Below, one piece after another: positions 33,900 to 45,539 of a DNA stretch of 64,000 nucleotides. Each line of letters opens with the position of its first letter. Positions within the stretch are counted from its first letter, which is position 1. The position numbers were made by a program, and so were the translations under genes. The stretch lies in the NCBI RefSeq assembly GCF_027244095.1, contig NC_069662.1, positions 17,386,501-17,450,500 of the forward strand, read 5' to 3'. Source of the DNA: Hemicordylus capensis. Lineage: Eukaryota > Chordata > Lepidosauria > Squamata > Cordylidae. The notes below the pieces were generated by a model that saw nothing but the letters and a program-made list of their open reading frames with translations, was not told where the DNA came from and made no database searches.

Positions 33900-36800
33900 A
33901 ACAGCTTGTTTAAATTTTTATTAAGATTTTTTTCATTGAGCTGAAACTATAAGAAACCCTAACATTACTTTAGAAATTTTTCTTTTAGTCCTCTAGTATG
34001 TACAAAGTATACAGAACTGCAGAGACTTTAGATACATGTATATAGATTTACCACTCAAAAGGAAGACCAACATATGCTCCAGCCCTGTAACAAGCTCCTT
34101 CCCTAGATAGCTGAAATTCTGTTTGTGGGCCCAATACAGAGAGAGGTGTCTGGTGGCCAAGGCTACATTGATTTGTCTCTGTTGTGTATAGCTATCCATT
34201 AAAATGCCAGCAATTTTGTAAGACTTAAGGACCCTTCTATACTTCCCAGGGCTCTGTGCCTACTCTTCAGAATTGTCTTGGGGATACAAGGAAGAGCACA
34301 CACACACACACACTTCCACTTTCAGCTTCAAATACTTTCTCTAACAATACTGTTTGAATAGCTGAAAAACAGATTTGGAAGATAGGGAGAATCCTGGGAA
34401 TGTGGAAAGCAAAAAATAAGTTTTTTAAAAAGTTTGGTTTTTTGGAAAGTTCCCACATCACCATATTGCAGAAGAGTTAACTAACCTTTCTTTGCTCACC
34501 ACTAATATACTTCTGGTGTTGTATATTTTCAAGAATAGATATCAAGAGGGACATTTGTGGTGTGGGTTCAAAATCTACATAATTTTTCCAGCTGGTGGTA
34601 CCTTTCTTAAGCAAGCTTTCAACTGCTAGTAAGTTTGACCAAGGGAAGCTCTGGACAAAGTTTGCAGAAGAAAAACCAAAAATTGTCTCAGATGTTAAGA
34701 GGGGCTTTTTCCTGTCAGAAAAATGACACCTATATTTACATAACAATGCAAGTTGAACCCTCTGAAATAATGCAAAGCTACAAATATATACTATGACATG
34801 AGGAAAATCACTCTCTGAGTAGGCCCGTTGAAATTAAAAGGACACTTTTAATTAAAAGGCATCGCCTAACTTGTCCTTTCAATTCCAACAGGACTACTTT
34901 GAGTAATGCTCCTCATGTCAGCCATTGGGAAGAAGAGAAAGAATATTGTCTGTCTGAATGTTGCATGATCCACGTTTCCAAAGATCCAATATTGTCTATA
35001 TTCACATGCCAATTTCACCCCTAGCTGACATATAGGCACTTTAGTTTCTTCATGATAAATGTGGAGGCATGGTCAGTGCCAGGTTGCAGGAGGACCCTGA
35101 GGCAAAGGCCCTGCACCGGGATACCCCGTTGTGTGCTGGACCTCGCACCCCTGACTGGCTGTTGGGTGGTTCTCCATATTGCAGCTTCTTCGTGGCCTGT
35201 ATCCGTTGGCTGCCCAGTGGGCTTTTCCAGCCACATACCATGGAGGGTGAGGGGCGTGCGCATGGTGGGCAGCAGCAGGTGTCCTCCTAAGGACTAGGAC
35301 TTCAGGAGTTGGCCAAGTGGGCCTTTCGATAAGTCTGGGCCCATGCCCAATCCCTAATGTTGCCCCTCGCTGAGGGAATTAACAACCTACCTTCCAGTAC
35401 ATGATGCCTTCCCAAATTGCTTGGTTATACAGAGACAAACTTTGTCTGGTGTATATATCTAGCTTAGCTAACTATTCTTCTGGAAATATTTTTTTAATAC
35501 TTCTCTGTGTTTATAGAGTGGAGGTTTTGTGCAAGGGGAAGCATTCAAAATCTCCCACACATACATACACAAGGTGGAATACTTTTGAAATATTCTGCCA
35601 AGAAACAACAACCCTTTTTGCAGCTACAACATCTGAACTAACAGCTTCTTTAACTGTGCTTCTAGAATTTTCTAACTTGGCCTTCCTAGCAGAGTTTTGG
35701 CAGGAAATTGCTCTGAACAGTAAGTGAAAACTGAAACTTCTCAAAATGTGAGGATGAGATGTACGTCTTGTTCTTGAAAGTAACAATTGTTGTGAAACCA
35801 CTACTAAATGGCTGTTTTTACAATGACAGAATCCTGAATTAATGTTTAGAGTTCTAGAAAGATGGCTTTTCTGTTTTTAATACACGGGGCTGGTGAATGC
35901 TGATAGCAGAGTATATCCGATGTGGAGGGAACATGCAATTACTTCACAACGCATTTCTTCACAGCAAAGACTATGAGTCCATAGATTCTTTAAGGAATGA
36001 GGATTTAAAATGCAAAATCTGAGCCCTTCAACAGCCTCTTCAAAGCACTCTGTAATCTGCATTTAGAGAGCAATTTATGTGGAAAAATAGCATTTCTAGT
36101 TTCCAAAACCTGGTCTGCACAGAGTACGTGAATTTTTTAGTGCAGTATAAGTCCAGGTTTTGTAGATAGTAAACTGTTTGCACTGAGCAAACTGGGTACA
36201 TTTTAACAGATTTGCTCAACTTTGGAAACGTCTCCATGTTCCACACCACAGTGTTTTCAGAACTCTTCTTCAAATGGAAGCCACCACCAGCTTGGACTGA
36301 AACTTTTTGCTTGAAATTTGTCCCTCGCACAAATATTCAGACCAAAAGCCTATTTCCTCAGACATTACATTCGTCCCCAAGAATCGTGCCACACTACCAT
36401 CCACTGGGATTAACTTTTCTTTGTAGCATTAAAGCTTTTGGTGTTTTATACCTTTTTTATTTCTATAGTTTCAATTACAGAAGCTTGTCTTTGGAACATT
36501 TGCTCCCGTGTTAAGATATTAGAAAACTGCTCATTCCCTTTTCTATACGTACCACCAAATCCCCTTCAGAAGTCACTTAGTTCCTGAGGGAGGGAGACTT
36601 TTGATATTGAACTGTAATCTGCACAATCACTAGAGAGATTTCAGCTTCTACCCCATTCCAGTTAAAACCCATCCTCCTTGCTGGCATTTACTCTCCGGTT
36701 TCGACTGGACCCTGTACAGAGGTAATATTAAATATTTTTCCCTCGCCCGGGTGAGTTTGAATTTCCTTCTCTCCCTAGGTTGGAACAGTATTCTAAAACA

Positions 36801-37450
36801 ATAGTATTCACAACACCCGCAGGCAAAGTTGTAGCCTGCACAATGAACACCACTGCATTAAAGTCTCCCTCTTCTTTCTGGAGTTGAAGTGTTTCATCTG
36901 CTGTTGGAAGTTCTGTTCTCTTCAGGGTTTTTTAATTATTATTATTTTGCCCTCTTATTGGTGGAGCAATGTTTGAATATTGTGCCTTTGGAGCTATGTC
37001 AACATTAATGTTTGTCCCTGAGGGGGGAAGTGTATTGTGTTTATTAAAAATTAAGCAAGCCCAGGCCCTATTGCTGGGAAGCGGTTATGATGCTCTGTCT
37101 CCAACAGATTAAATTTTTCTCCCCTCCTTGCTAAGAGAAGAGAAATATATTCAGATCTTGGAGCCCCTGCTCTAAATAGAAATCTTACTTCCTATAAGAT
37201 ATAAGTTCTTAGTGATGTTTGTCACCGATTCTGACCAAAGATCAGAATCTACCATACTGGACAGTCCAAGCAACTCAGGTATTTTCATGATCTAATCATA
37301 TTGCAAGGTCTTACAAAAGACTACAATAACAATTTCTTACCAAGGTCCATCATGTTGGAAGGTCATACTAAGGTCCTACTATGGTGAAACACTTTCATCA
37401 TATATCCAACCAGCCCACCACCCAATCACCTTCCCAAAGTCACTCAGTGT
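33900..37450 (-). other. Probable long 3' UTR of the DUSP14-like gene
   Basis: About 3.5 kb downstream of the phosphatase stop with few recognisable repeats: a MITE at 34788-34925 and an unclassified G/C-rich patch at 35050-35340. Minus-strand AATAAA hexamers occur at 37040-37045, 36456-36461 and 33917-33922, so several ends are possible. The last lies close to the convergent HIRIP3 end. Reading frames up to about 108 aa on both strands look random. Confidence 0.4.
34788..34925. mobile_element. Palindromic MITE with TGACATGAGG ends
   Basis: ATGACATGAGGAAAATCACT CTCTGAGTAGGCCCGTTGAA faces CAACAGGACTACTTTGAGTA ATGCTCCTCATGTCA. Same family as 15285-15385. About 135 bp. Confidence 0.7.
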
Positions 37451-38092
37451 CTATCTTAAGTTCCACAAGGGGACAAGCCCACGGGTCTCCTTTTCATAGA
37501 CATCTGGAACCAAGCCGATGGGTGAGGGCACCATCTTGACGGTGTTCTTGCCAAATAGTTTGCGTTCATATTCAATCAGTTGCCTCCAGAAGCCCACGTT
37601 AGGCCTTACAACGGGCCGCCTGCTCTTCACCCACTCATGGGCATCCAAGAGACTCAATCGGTGGTATTTCATTAAATAGGCAATACAGAGGGAGGCTGAC
37701 CTGCTTACACCTGCCACACAATGGACAAGGGTTCTTCCATTCTTCTTCCCTGTCTGGTGTATCCTATCTGCCACAGAGTCAAAGTACAAGGACAGCGGAG
37801 CATGAGGAAGGTCGGGCACAGGCACCTTGACGTAGTCAATATCTGGCCAGTTGGCATTGGGGATTTCCATGGTGGCATTCACTACACAAGTCACTGCCCT
37901 AGAGTAGACCATATGTCTGTTGGATGCTGCGTTGCCAGAGCAGAGGTAGAGGCAGGGGGAGATTTGAGCAATGCCTCCTAAGACAGATAAAGCATTCCCA
38001 GCAGTTGGGGGTGGTTTGGCCACAGAAGGGGGTGGAGAACGGCGGAAGAAGCCGTGGTTCCGGAAATTCATAGTGGATGGTTCAGCGTACAT
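37451..38092 (-). CDS. Dual-specificity protein phosphatase, DUSP14-like
   Basis: Intact 213-aa frame in a single exon. An acceptor (CCTTTCCCCACAG) lies two to three bases before the ATG, so a 5' noncoding exon is expected upstream. It is an atypical dual-specificity phosphatase, expected to dephosphorylate phospho-Tyr/Thr substrates such as MAP kinases. GGIAQISPCLYLCSGNAASN starts the domain near residue 39. The general acid is Asp94 (VPDLPHAP). The signature HCVAGVSRS has Cys125 and Arg131. RPVVRPNVGFWRQLIEYERK and LFGKNTVKMV follow, then VPDVYEKETRGLVPLW. These match DUSP14 closely, but the N-terminus (Pro-rich SPPPSVAKPPPT) and many positions differ, so it may be a DUSP14 paralogue. An alternative start is Met8. 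I do not know it at this position in mammals. Confidence 0.9.
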   Translation of the reverse strand: MYAEPSTMNFRNHGFFRRSPPPSVAKPPPTAGNALSVLGGIAQISPCLYLCSGNAASNRHMVYSRAVTCVVNATMEIPNANWPDIDYVKVPVPDLPHAPLSLYFDSVADRIHQTGKKNGRTLVHCVAGVSRSASLCIAYLMKYHRLSLLDAHEWVKSRRPVVRPNVGFWRQLIEYERKLFGKNTVKMVPSPIGLVPDVYEKETRGLVPLWNLR

Positions 38093-39574
38093 AACAGCTG
38101 TGGGGAAAGGAGAGAGGCAAACATCTTAAGCATTTATATTCTCTAGTAAAAGGGGCCCAATCCCATTGTTTTAATTCTTTCACTTATGCTGTGAGCACTT
38201 GATTAGGCTAGCCAGGCTCCACTGATCAAAAGCTCCCCCATGCCCTCATTCTGACCCCTTTCCTGATATCTCCCTATCTTAACAAATGTAGAATCAAAGT
38301 AAAATCCTCTTAAAGGTGATGAGGTGAATTTGGGGCAGGAGCTGGAAATTATTTTTTTAGAGTAGACAGAAGGGATGGATAGGCTGAGTGAACTGAAATA
38401 TGGGGAAATGGCAGATGGATAGATAGGCAGACAGAGCAAAGTAAGTAAAAGAAGGCATGAAAGATGGAGGGAAGGAGATACGCCACAAGTTCTACTTCTG
38501 TTCCAAGTCAAACATCTCCCAATAATCCTACCTCAGTCATTCCCTCGGAGCCCCCTAGCAGCTGCTCTCGGCTGCCCCCACCATCCCGTGAGGACCCCTG
38601 CTTTCAAGGGCTAGACGCTGGGGTGGGGGAGGGAAAGAGCTAGAAACTATGATGCTGCAGGAATGATGCGCAGAAGAGGGATGATGGAAAAGACGGGAAA
38701 ATGGAGGCATAGGAGAGAGTGGACAGCCTCTTAAAGGGACAGTGGACTCTTTACTAACCCCTGAGTGCTCTCCACCTCCTCTTGTCAATGCCCCTTTTCT
38801 GTTTGCAGCCTTCACCCGCTCATACAGTCATGAACTCAAAATGGGGTGGGGAAGCTTTCAAGGTTAATTCATGACTCATATTTTGTGATTATTAATGCTT
38901 TGGGAGGGAGGTGGTTTTGCATCAGAGGTTTCCCCCTCCCCTATACAAGGAGGGGAAGCACATTTCTATACATTGCTCCCCACAGCTTTTGCTCTCCCGT
39001 TCCCTCCAACACTGCATCCCCACATTCGACTATCCAACTCCCTAACCCCTCCACAATAAACACCCACAAGAACATCACTGAAATGCAAATAAAGACCCTT
39101 CCATTAATAAATACCAGTCTGTTCTGGTTCTAAATGGGACATACTGGGTTGTCTTGGAATCTGAGGTGTGCTGTCAATATATAATTGATATCTAACAAGG
39201 ATGTTTTAGAACATGGGTATACTAGGATTTATTAATGCATCCTGTAGGAATCAGGGATCATTCCTGCTGGGATGTGCCGCTGCTCACTGGGATATACCAC
39301 ATCCTGACATACCACACTGGTTGCAAGAGACTCCCTCAGTTATGCCATCCTGTGCAACAATAACTGGTCCTTAAGCCTTAAACTTACTTTAAACCTTACC
39401 TTAAACTACACACACACTCCACAACTCGTTCTACCTCATTTCCTTACTTTCTTTACTTTGACACTTCAAATAACCGTTCTTGACACCTTTCTAAAATGTA
39501 GTGCTGTCAAAAAGCAACCATGCTTGAAAATTGGGTGAGGACAACATGGAGCTAATACTTAAAAGGCACTGAGC

Positions 39575-39725
39575 ACCCTGGACCAGTGCTGTGGTCTGAA
39601 GGCAGAGAATGCAGCAACCCCACTGAAGATAAGGAGGTTTGGATTTGATCAGTGCCTGGGAACTCCCATGCAAGCTGTCCTGAGCTCTATGATGGAAGAC
39701 AGGCAGAATCTAAAAGAACAAATTA
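39575..39725 (+). mobile_element. SINE with a 5S-like head and Sauria-like tail
   Basis: CACTGAAGATAAGGAGGTTT GGATTTGATCAGTGCCTGGG AACTCCCATGCAAGCTGTCC TGAGCTCTATGATGGAAGAC AGGCAGAATCTAAAA. It lines up with 28800-28980. Confidence 0.55.
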
Positions 39726-40706
39726 GTTACTCCTTAACATGCCTTTGCCACTTTTCTACGGCCACAGTCAAGGTAATTTCTGACTTCTGACAAAGCATTT
39801 CTCTGCTTTTTCCATGTATGCTTATATCTGGTATAATCATTCTAACATGAGTAAGGAAGAAAGAGTTAGGTATTCCAGATGAATGAACCCAGAATATATA
39901 ATTTTTGAAGGATGATACTGGATACATGTCTTATAACTGCTATTCAAAAACCCCTAACTGAAAATGGATATCCCCCTACACCCCACCCCACCTTTCACCA
40001 GTTTTGACATAACATCTCCTGACTCAAGGAGTCTGTCAGGTCCAGGAGGTTGACTTTCTAGAAATTCTGAACCCTTTCTTCTAGCTTCTGCCTACAATCT
40101 CTTCATCCTGTATGTTCCCTTCAAAATATCTCACCCTCAAACACCTTTGACTTCAGATATGCCTATGATGTTTTGAATAATATTCTTTACAAACTTCAAA
40201 ATACACAAATATCCAAGCACGCATCTCCTAATTGTCTGTTGCCTAAAGATACACACCTCTCTGGTCCCTAAGCTCAGCAGCACCCCAGAAAGATGCATAA
40301 TTTTCATGCACTTATCTAAACCTTAGTCCAATGTTTAACACTTTCTGTTTACTTGGACATTCCAAATGTTAGTCCTTAATTCAGCCCCATGTTCCAGATT
40401 TGAGCCTTGAAAACTCAGCCTCACCTGACAAACAAGGCCCCCCAAACTCTTCCCTTTAACCCAAACGTCAAGCAACCATTCCTTCCCCATAAAACCCCAA
40501 ATCTGTCCAGAAACAGAGTCACCTTTCTCCCCCTTCTCCCACATTTTCATTTCCCATGTCATTTCTGAGCCCTCTGTCTCTTAACCAACCCGAAAAACTG
40601 TTAAACCTCAAATCCGTTCCCCCTGAAATCTCACGTTCTCAAGATGTAACAATTCTGCTGTACAGTTATGGTAGTAAAAGAATGGCAGTTGGGTGGATTT
40701 GTCTCC

Positions 40707-40710
<4 letters not shown>

Positions 40711-40750
<40 letters not shown>
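40711..40750 (+). repeat. (GT)n microsatellite
   Basis: About 20 uninterrupted GT units. Confidence 0.95.
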
Positions 40751-40754
<4 letters not shown>

Positions 40755-41589
40755 ATTCATGACTCTGAGCCACGTTAGTTTCTATGGACAGAGAAGAAGG
40801 GTGTGGTAGTTATTGTGTGCTAACTACTTTGGGGGGAAAGGTGTGCTGTTGATCTTGTATATGTATACCTCAAATCTGTCTACCATATAGTTAACAAAAT
40901 CTGATCCAACATATTTTACATTCCCCCCTCTCCTCATCACCCCAATTTATTCCACTCAAATGCCCCAAAAACACAATTGCCACTTGCAATTAACATATCA
41001 GATGTTCCTGAACCTGGAACTCCAAACCACTCCCAATTACCCAAATCCTCACCCTTCCCAGATTCCCCCCGCCCCCATTTCCTCCCATTCCAAGGCCTCA
41101 TCTCTGCCCCACCTCAGAAATCAAGATCCCCTGTGCACATATAAATAGCAATGCCAAAATCAACCCCTCCTTCTATTCCAGACAACTCCACATTTAATAA
41201 GCAAATAAATAAATTACCAGTGAGTTTCTTGCTGTCTTTCAGGGGAGGCTTTGGCTCTCACAACTCTCCCCTTTGGCCCACCTAAAATGCCTTTGGGGAA
41301 GAAGGCTGAGAGTGGGAAAGAGTCTGAATTGCCTATTTCTGATTCGATGATGTTATTCCCTTCCTTCCTTCTCTCCTTCGGAACAGAGCTCTTTCTAAGT
41401 GCATATATAATTTATTATATATAAATAATAATATATAAATATATTATTCTGCCCTCCTGGCTCTGCTTCTTTCCTTCACTCCCAGCTTCTCTCTCTTTGC
41501 TCCTTCCTGCTGGGTGGGGATCTGGAGTTTCCTTCCCTGGCTCCCCCCCAGAGTTGCCTATATACCACCCCTGCCAGCCCCCTCCCTTG

Positions 41590-42400
41590 CTGGACCACTC
41601 GAGCGTTGGAGGTAACAAAGAGTTGCCATGGCGACGAGATGCGGGGGAGGATGCTGTCGTCAGAGCCAGTGACACACGCCGCGGCTCGCGAAGGAGGAGG
41701 AGGCGGAGGCGGGGGAGGGCCTGAAAAACCCCGGATTTCCCCCTCCCGCCTCTGCTTCCGGCGCAGTTTCTCCTCCCCACAAGCAAGAGCGTGACCCACC
41801 TAGGCGTTGTCCTGGAGACGCCAATGCTGCAAAATTCACCCTGACCATCCCAGACTAAAAATGCACCATCAGTAGGACCAGAAAGCCTCCAGGGAGGAGG
41901 GGCAATTTGGCCCCCTCCACAGCAGTTTTCTATGCATGGGAGATATGGAAAAAGAAAAAGAAAAACACTTAGAGGCTGGACATGGTTTTCTGCCCGCAGC
42001 GGAATGATTTCGGTGCTAGGTTCTCTCCATCGCCCTCTCATACAAGCCGTGGCACCAGCCGGGGGGCGCCTCTTCTGGGCACTGTTTTGGGGGAGCTCAC
42101 GCCACTCTGCTCTCGCCAGTATCTCTCCGCTCTCCCCCTACCCGGGATATGCGTCACAATCTCGCCCCACCTCACCCCACTCTCACGCTCCTACCGCTGA
42201 GCCAGGAAGGTGTGAGAAACGCTCGTGAGTCACAGCGAATGTGCCAAAACTTCAGGCCCTGGAGGGTCGACTAACACGGGGCTCTATGGGAAAGGAGGAC
42301 GGGGCTTGGCGCTTCATCAGGGTGGGCATCCCTGAGGTGGGAGAGAGGAGGGGGCGGTGTAACGGCTGGGACGGAACAGGCCAGATCGGGTCTTTCTAAA
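41590..42400. promoter_or_regulatory. CpG-rich region with two X-box (RFX) motifs
   Basis: Many CpGs (for example GCGACGAGATGCGGGGGAGG, CACGCCGCGGCTCGCGAAGG). X-box-like palindromes are GTTGCCATGGCGAC at 41622-41635 and GTTGTCCTGGAGAC at 41806-41819. A GGGGCGG box occurs near 42353. A minus-strand donor, CGCCTAG-GTGGGTC, sits at 41800/41799 and could end a noncoding first exon of the DUSP gene. A CpG-island promoter fits best, but its direction is not proven. The long minus frame 42041-41415 has no protein-like composition. Confidence 0.55.
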
Positions 42401-42579
42401 TATAACGGAGGCAATAAGAAAAGAAAAAAAACACCGCGGAATGTGATAGAGATGCTTCAGAACAGAGCTAGAGCGCAAAGAAACTCTTCCAATAGTATAC
42501 TTTTATTAACCTCTTTCCCAACCAGAACTCATCCGGAACGGAACGGACGTTTATAAATAATGTTTCTGCAATAAAAAGT

Positions 42580-42865
42580 AGTACATAGGAAGCTGCCTTC
42601 TACCGAGTCAGACCATTGGACCATCTAGCTCAGTATTGTCTACACAGACTGGCAGCATCTTCCCCAAGGTTGCAGGCAAGAGTCCCTCCCAGACCTAACT
42701 TGAAGATGCCAGGGAGGGAACTTGGAACCTCCTGTTCTTCCCAGAGCGGCTCCATCTAAGGGGAGCATTTACATGTAGTATCCCATCCAAATTCAAACCA
42801 GGGTGGACCCTGCTTAGCAAAGGGGACATTCATGCTTCCCACCACAAGACCAGCACTACTCCTTA
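42580..42865 (-). mobile_element. 5S-rRNA-headed SINE, minus
   Basis: ACATAGGAAGCTGCCTTCTA CCGAGTCAGACCATTGGACC to GGACCCTGCTTAGCAAAGGG and ACCACAAGACCAGC. Mid-length deletions. Confidence 0.8.
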
Positions 42866-42999
42866 GATTAGTCTACCCTTGTAGACCCCTGTCCAACTTG
42901 GCTTACCACATCTGGTAATTATATTATCAGAGAGGGTCTGGTAAATATAAATGCTTCTCTGAGAGAGGACAGGATGCCTCTTTGTCTTAAGCTATTTTG

Positions 43000-43755
43000 A
43001 TTGATTGATTGATTGATTGAAAATATTTATACCCTGGCCCTCCAGTGCACTACTGCTTGGGGCAGCTCACAACAATAAGATAGATACAAGATACAATAAA
43101 AGTAATTAAATTAAACAAAAAAGTTGTCAGATTAAAAACCACAATCATTATTAGGTTCAAATTAAAGGTTATTTTATAAGCTAAAAACTGAAAATTATGA
43201 AAAGCTACCTATCAGATAACACACAAAAATTGAGTGTTAAAAAGCCCCCTTAAAAAGGTGTATTTTTATAGATTTTTTTTTAACACGGAGGGAGCATGGC
43301 GAAGCTCTTCAGGGAGGGTGTTCCAAAGCTGAGGGGCCACAACCAAAAAGGCCCTGTCTCTAGTCCCCGCCAACCAGATCTCAGTTAGTGGCGGGCCATG
43401 AGCAGGGCCTGAGATGATGAGCGGAGGGCCCTGGCAGATTCATATGGGCAAATGCAGTCCAACAGGTACCCCATCCCCAAGCCGTGTAGGGCTTTAAAGG
43501 TCAATACCAGCACCTTGAATCTAGCCAGGAAGCGGACCGGTAGCCAATGAAGCTGACGCAGGATGCGTGAAGCTGACGCAGTATTAACTCGTGAAGCAAC
43601 TCGCACCCACGAGCATCCTTGCGGCAGCATTCTGAACCAGCTGAAGCTTCTGAACAATCTTCAAGGGCAGCCCCACATAGAGTGCATTGCAGTAGTTCAA
43701 TCTGGATCTTACCAATGCATGAGTGACTGAGGTCAGGTCCAACTTCTCCAAGTAG
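43000..43755 (-). mobile_element. L2-type LINE 3' end, minus
   Basis: The minus strand encodes RQLHWLPVRFLARFKVLVLT, FKALHGLGMGYLLDCICPYE, SARALRSSSQALL, then after a frame change a DRAFLVVAPQLWNTLPEEL-type end. The 3' tail has GGCAGCTCACAACAATAAG-type words and a (GATT)n near 43000-43020. It meets a plus-strand L2 copy head to head at about 43757. Confidence 0.75.
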
Positions 43756-43756
43756 A

Positions 43757-45310
43757 CCACTTAGACCACTTTTGAGGAAACCCACATTGGATCCCTCATA
43801 GTTAACAAATTACAGACCTGTTTCCAGTCTTCCATGGTGGGGCAAGGAGACTGAGTGGGTGGTGGCCTCTCAGCTCCAGGCAGTTTTGGATGATGCAGAT
43901 TATCTAGACCCATTTTAAACTGGCTTCCGTGTGGGCTATGGGGTTGAAACTGCCATGGTCGGCCTGATCGATGATCTCCAACTGGCTATCGACAGAGGGA
44001 GTGTGACTCTGCTGATCCTTTTGGATCTCTCAGCAGCATTTGATACCATTGACCATGGTATCCTTCTGGACCTCCTGAAGGAAGTGCAGTTGGGTAGCAC
44101 TGTTATACAGTGGTTCCGTTCTTACCTCTCTAGTAGATTCCAGATGATGTCATTTCTAGACTGCTGTGCTGCAAAGCGAGAACTAAAGTGTGGAGTTCCA
44201 CAAGGCTCCATACTGTCTGCAATGCTTTTTAACTTATACATGAAACCGCTGGGAGAGATTATCAGGAGGTTTGGTGCTGGGTGTTATCAATATGCCGATG
44301 ACACCCAAATCTATTTCTCCATGTCAACCTCATCAGGAAATGGCATATCTTCTCTAAATGCCTGCTTGGAGGTGGTAATGGGCTGGATGAGGGATAACAA
44401 ACTGAAGTTGAATCCAAATAAGACAGAGGTACTGACTGTGTGGAGTGGGACCCAAGAGATGGTTTAGATCTGCCTGTTCTGGGCAGGGTTACACTCCCCC
44501 TGAAAGATCAGGTACGTAGCTTGGGAATGCTCCTGGACCCAAAGCTCTCCCTGGTTTGTCAGGTTGAGGCAGTGACCAGGAGCACTTTTTATCAGGTTTG
44601 GCTGATACAACAGCTACATCCATTTCTGGAGGTAAATGACCTTAAAACAGTGGTACAACATATGCTGGTAACTTCCAGGCCTGACTACTATAATGCACTC
44701 TATATGGGGCCGCCTTTGTACGTAGTCCAGAGACTACAATTGATACAGAATGTGGCAACCAAATTGGTCTCTGGGACAACACGAAGGGACCACATAACAC
44801 TGGTTTTAAGGGAACTGCACTGGCTGCTGATATGTTTCTGGGTGAAATGCAAAGTGCTGAAATACAAAGTTTATATTACCTATAAAGCCCTTAACAGCTT
44901 GGGTCCAGGGTATTTAAGAGAGTGCCTCCTTTGTCATGAACCCTGCTGCCTTACAATCTTCTGGAGAGGTGTGGTTACAGTTGCCACAGGCTCATTTGGT
45001 GGCAACCCAGGACCAGGCTTTCTCCGTGGCTGCCCCAGGACTTTGGAATATGCTCCCTGCTGAAATAAGAGCATCTCCTTCTCTGTTTGTTTTCAGGAAG
45101 ACCCTCACTTCTCACTTCTCACAGGCTTTTAATTAGAATTAATTTTAATAATTTGTTTTAATAATTGTTTCATGCTACTGTTTTTATTTCTGTTTTATGC
45201 TACTGTTTTGTTTCGTGTAGTTTAATCTGTGCTGATTTTTAAATATTGTTTTAAATTTTGTACACCGCCTAAGGATGTATATATCAGACGGTATAAAAAT
45301 ATGATAGATA
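43757..45310 (+). mobile_element. L2-type LINE, RT domain to 3' end, plus
   Basis: A 178-aa frame (43931-44467) carries the reverse-transcriptase core: LLILLDLSAAFDTIDHGILL, ELKCGVPQGSILSAMLFNLY, YQYADDTQIYF and WMRDNKLKLNPNKTEVL. It continues in other frames with GVTLPLKDQVRSLGMLLDPK, LRELHWLLICFWVKCKVLKY, YKALNSLGPGYLRECLL and LWNMLPAEIRASPSLFVFRK. The tail is near 45240-45310 (TGTACACCGCCTAAGGATG). The endonuclease and 5' part are missing. At least two frame changes. Confidence 0.85.
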
Positions 45311-45539
45311 AATAAATATTAGGAAATACAGTAGTCCATGCATTATTAAATCTTATGAGTCCTTTCCCAGCCAAACCCCATTCTTAACAAAAGAGAGTTT
45401 GGAACAACCGATTCTAAGGCAGCAAAAAAGATTCACATACCACACAGTACTAGGTGGGTAAATGGCAAAACATCTACAAAATACACATTCTGGAGCACAG
45501 AATAAGGTTTGGAAACCTTATTCTGGAAAACATTCGAGC

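Larger units (their letters stand above)
38093..41590. other. Upstream region or intron of the DUSP14-like gene
   Basis: Apart from the 5S-like SINE fragment at 39575-39725 and the (GT)n at 40711-40750, no repeat is recognised. No frame on either strand looks like a real exon. The minus-strand acceptor at 38093-38105 implies that an intron begins in or beyond this region. Confidence 0.5.

Noticed and set aside
34477-34746. 89-aa minus-strand frame as a small gene
   Set aside because: No recognisable family, no start context or splice structure, and it lies within the presumed DUSP 3' UTR.
41415-42041. 208-aa minus-strand open frame in the CpG-rich region
   Set aside because: The composition (Arg, Gly, Pro, Ser) follows from GC-rich promoter DNA. 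It has no domain or motif, and it overlaps X-box motifs and a likely noncoding first exon.
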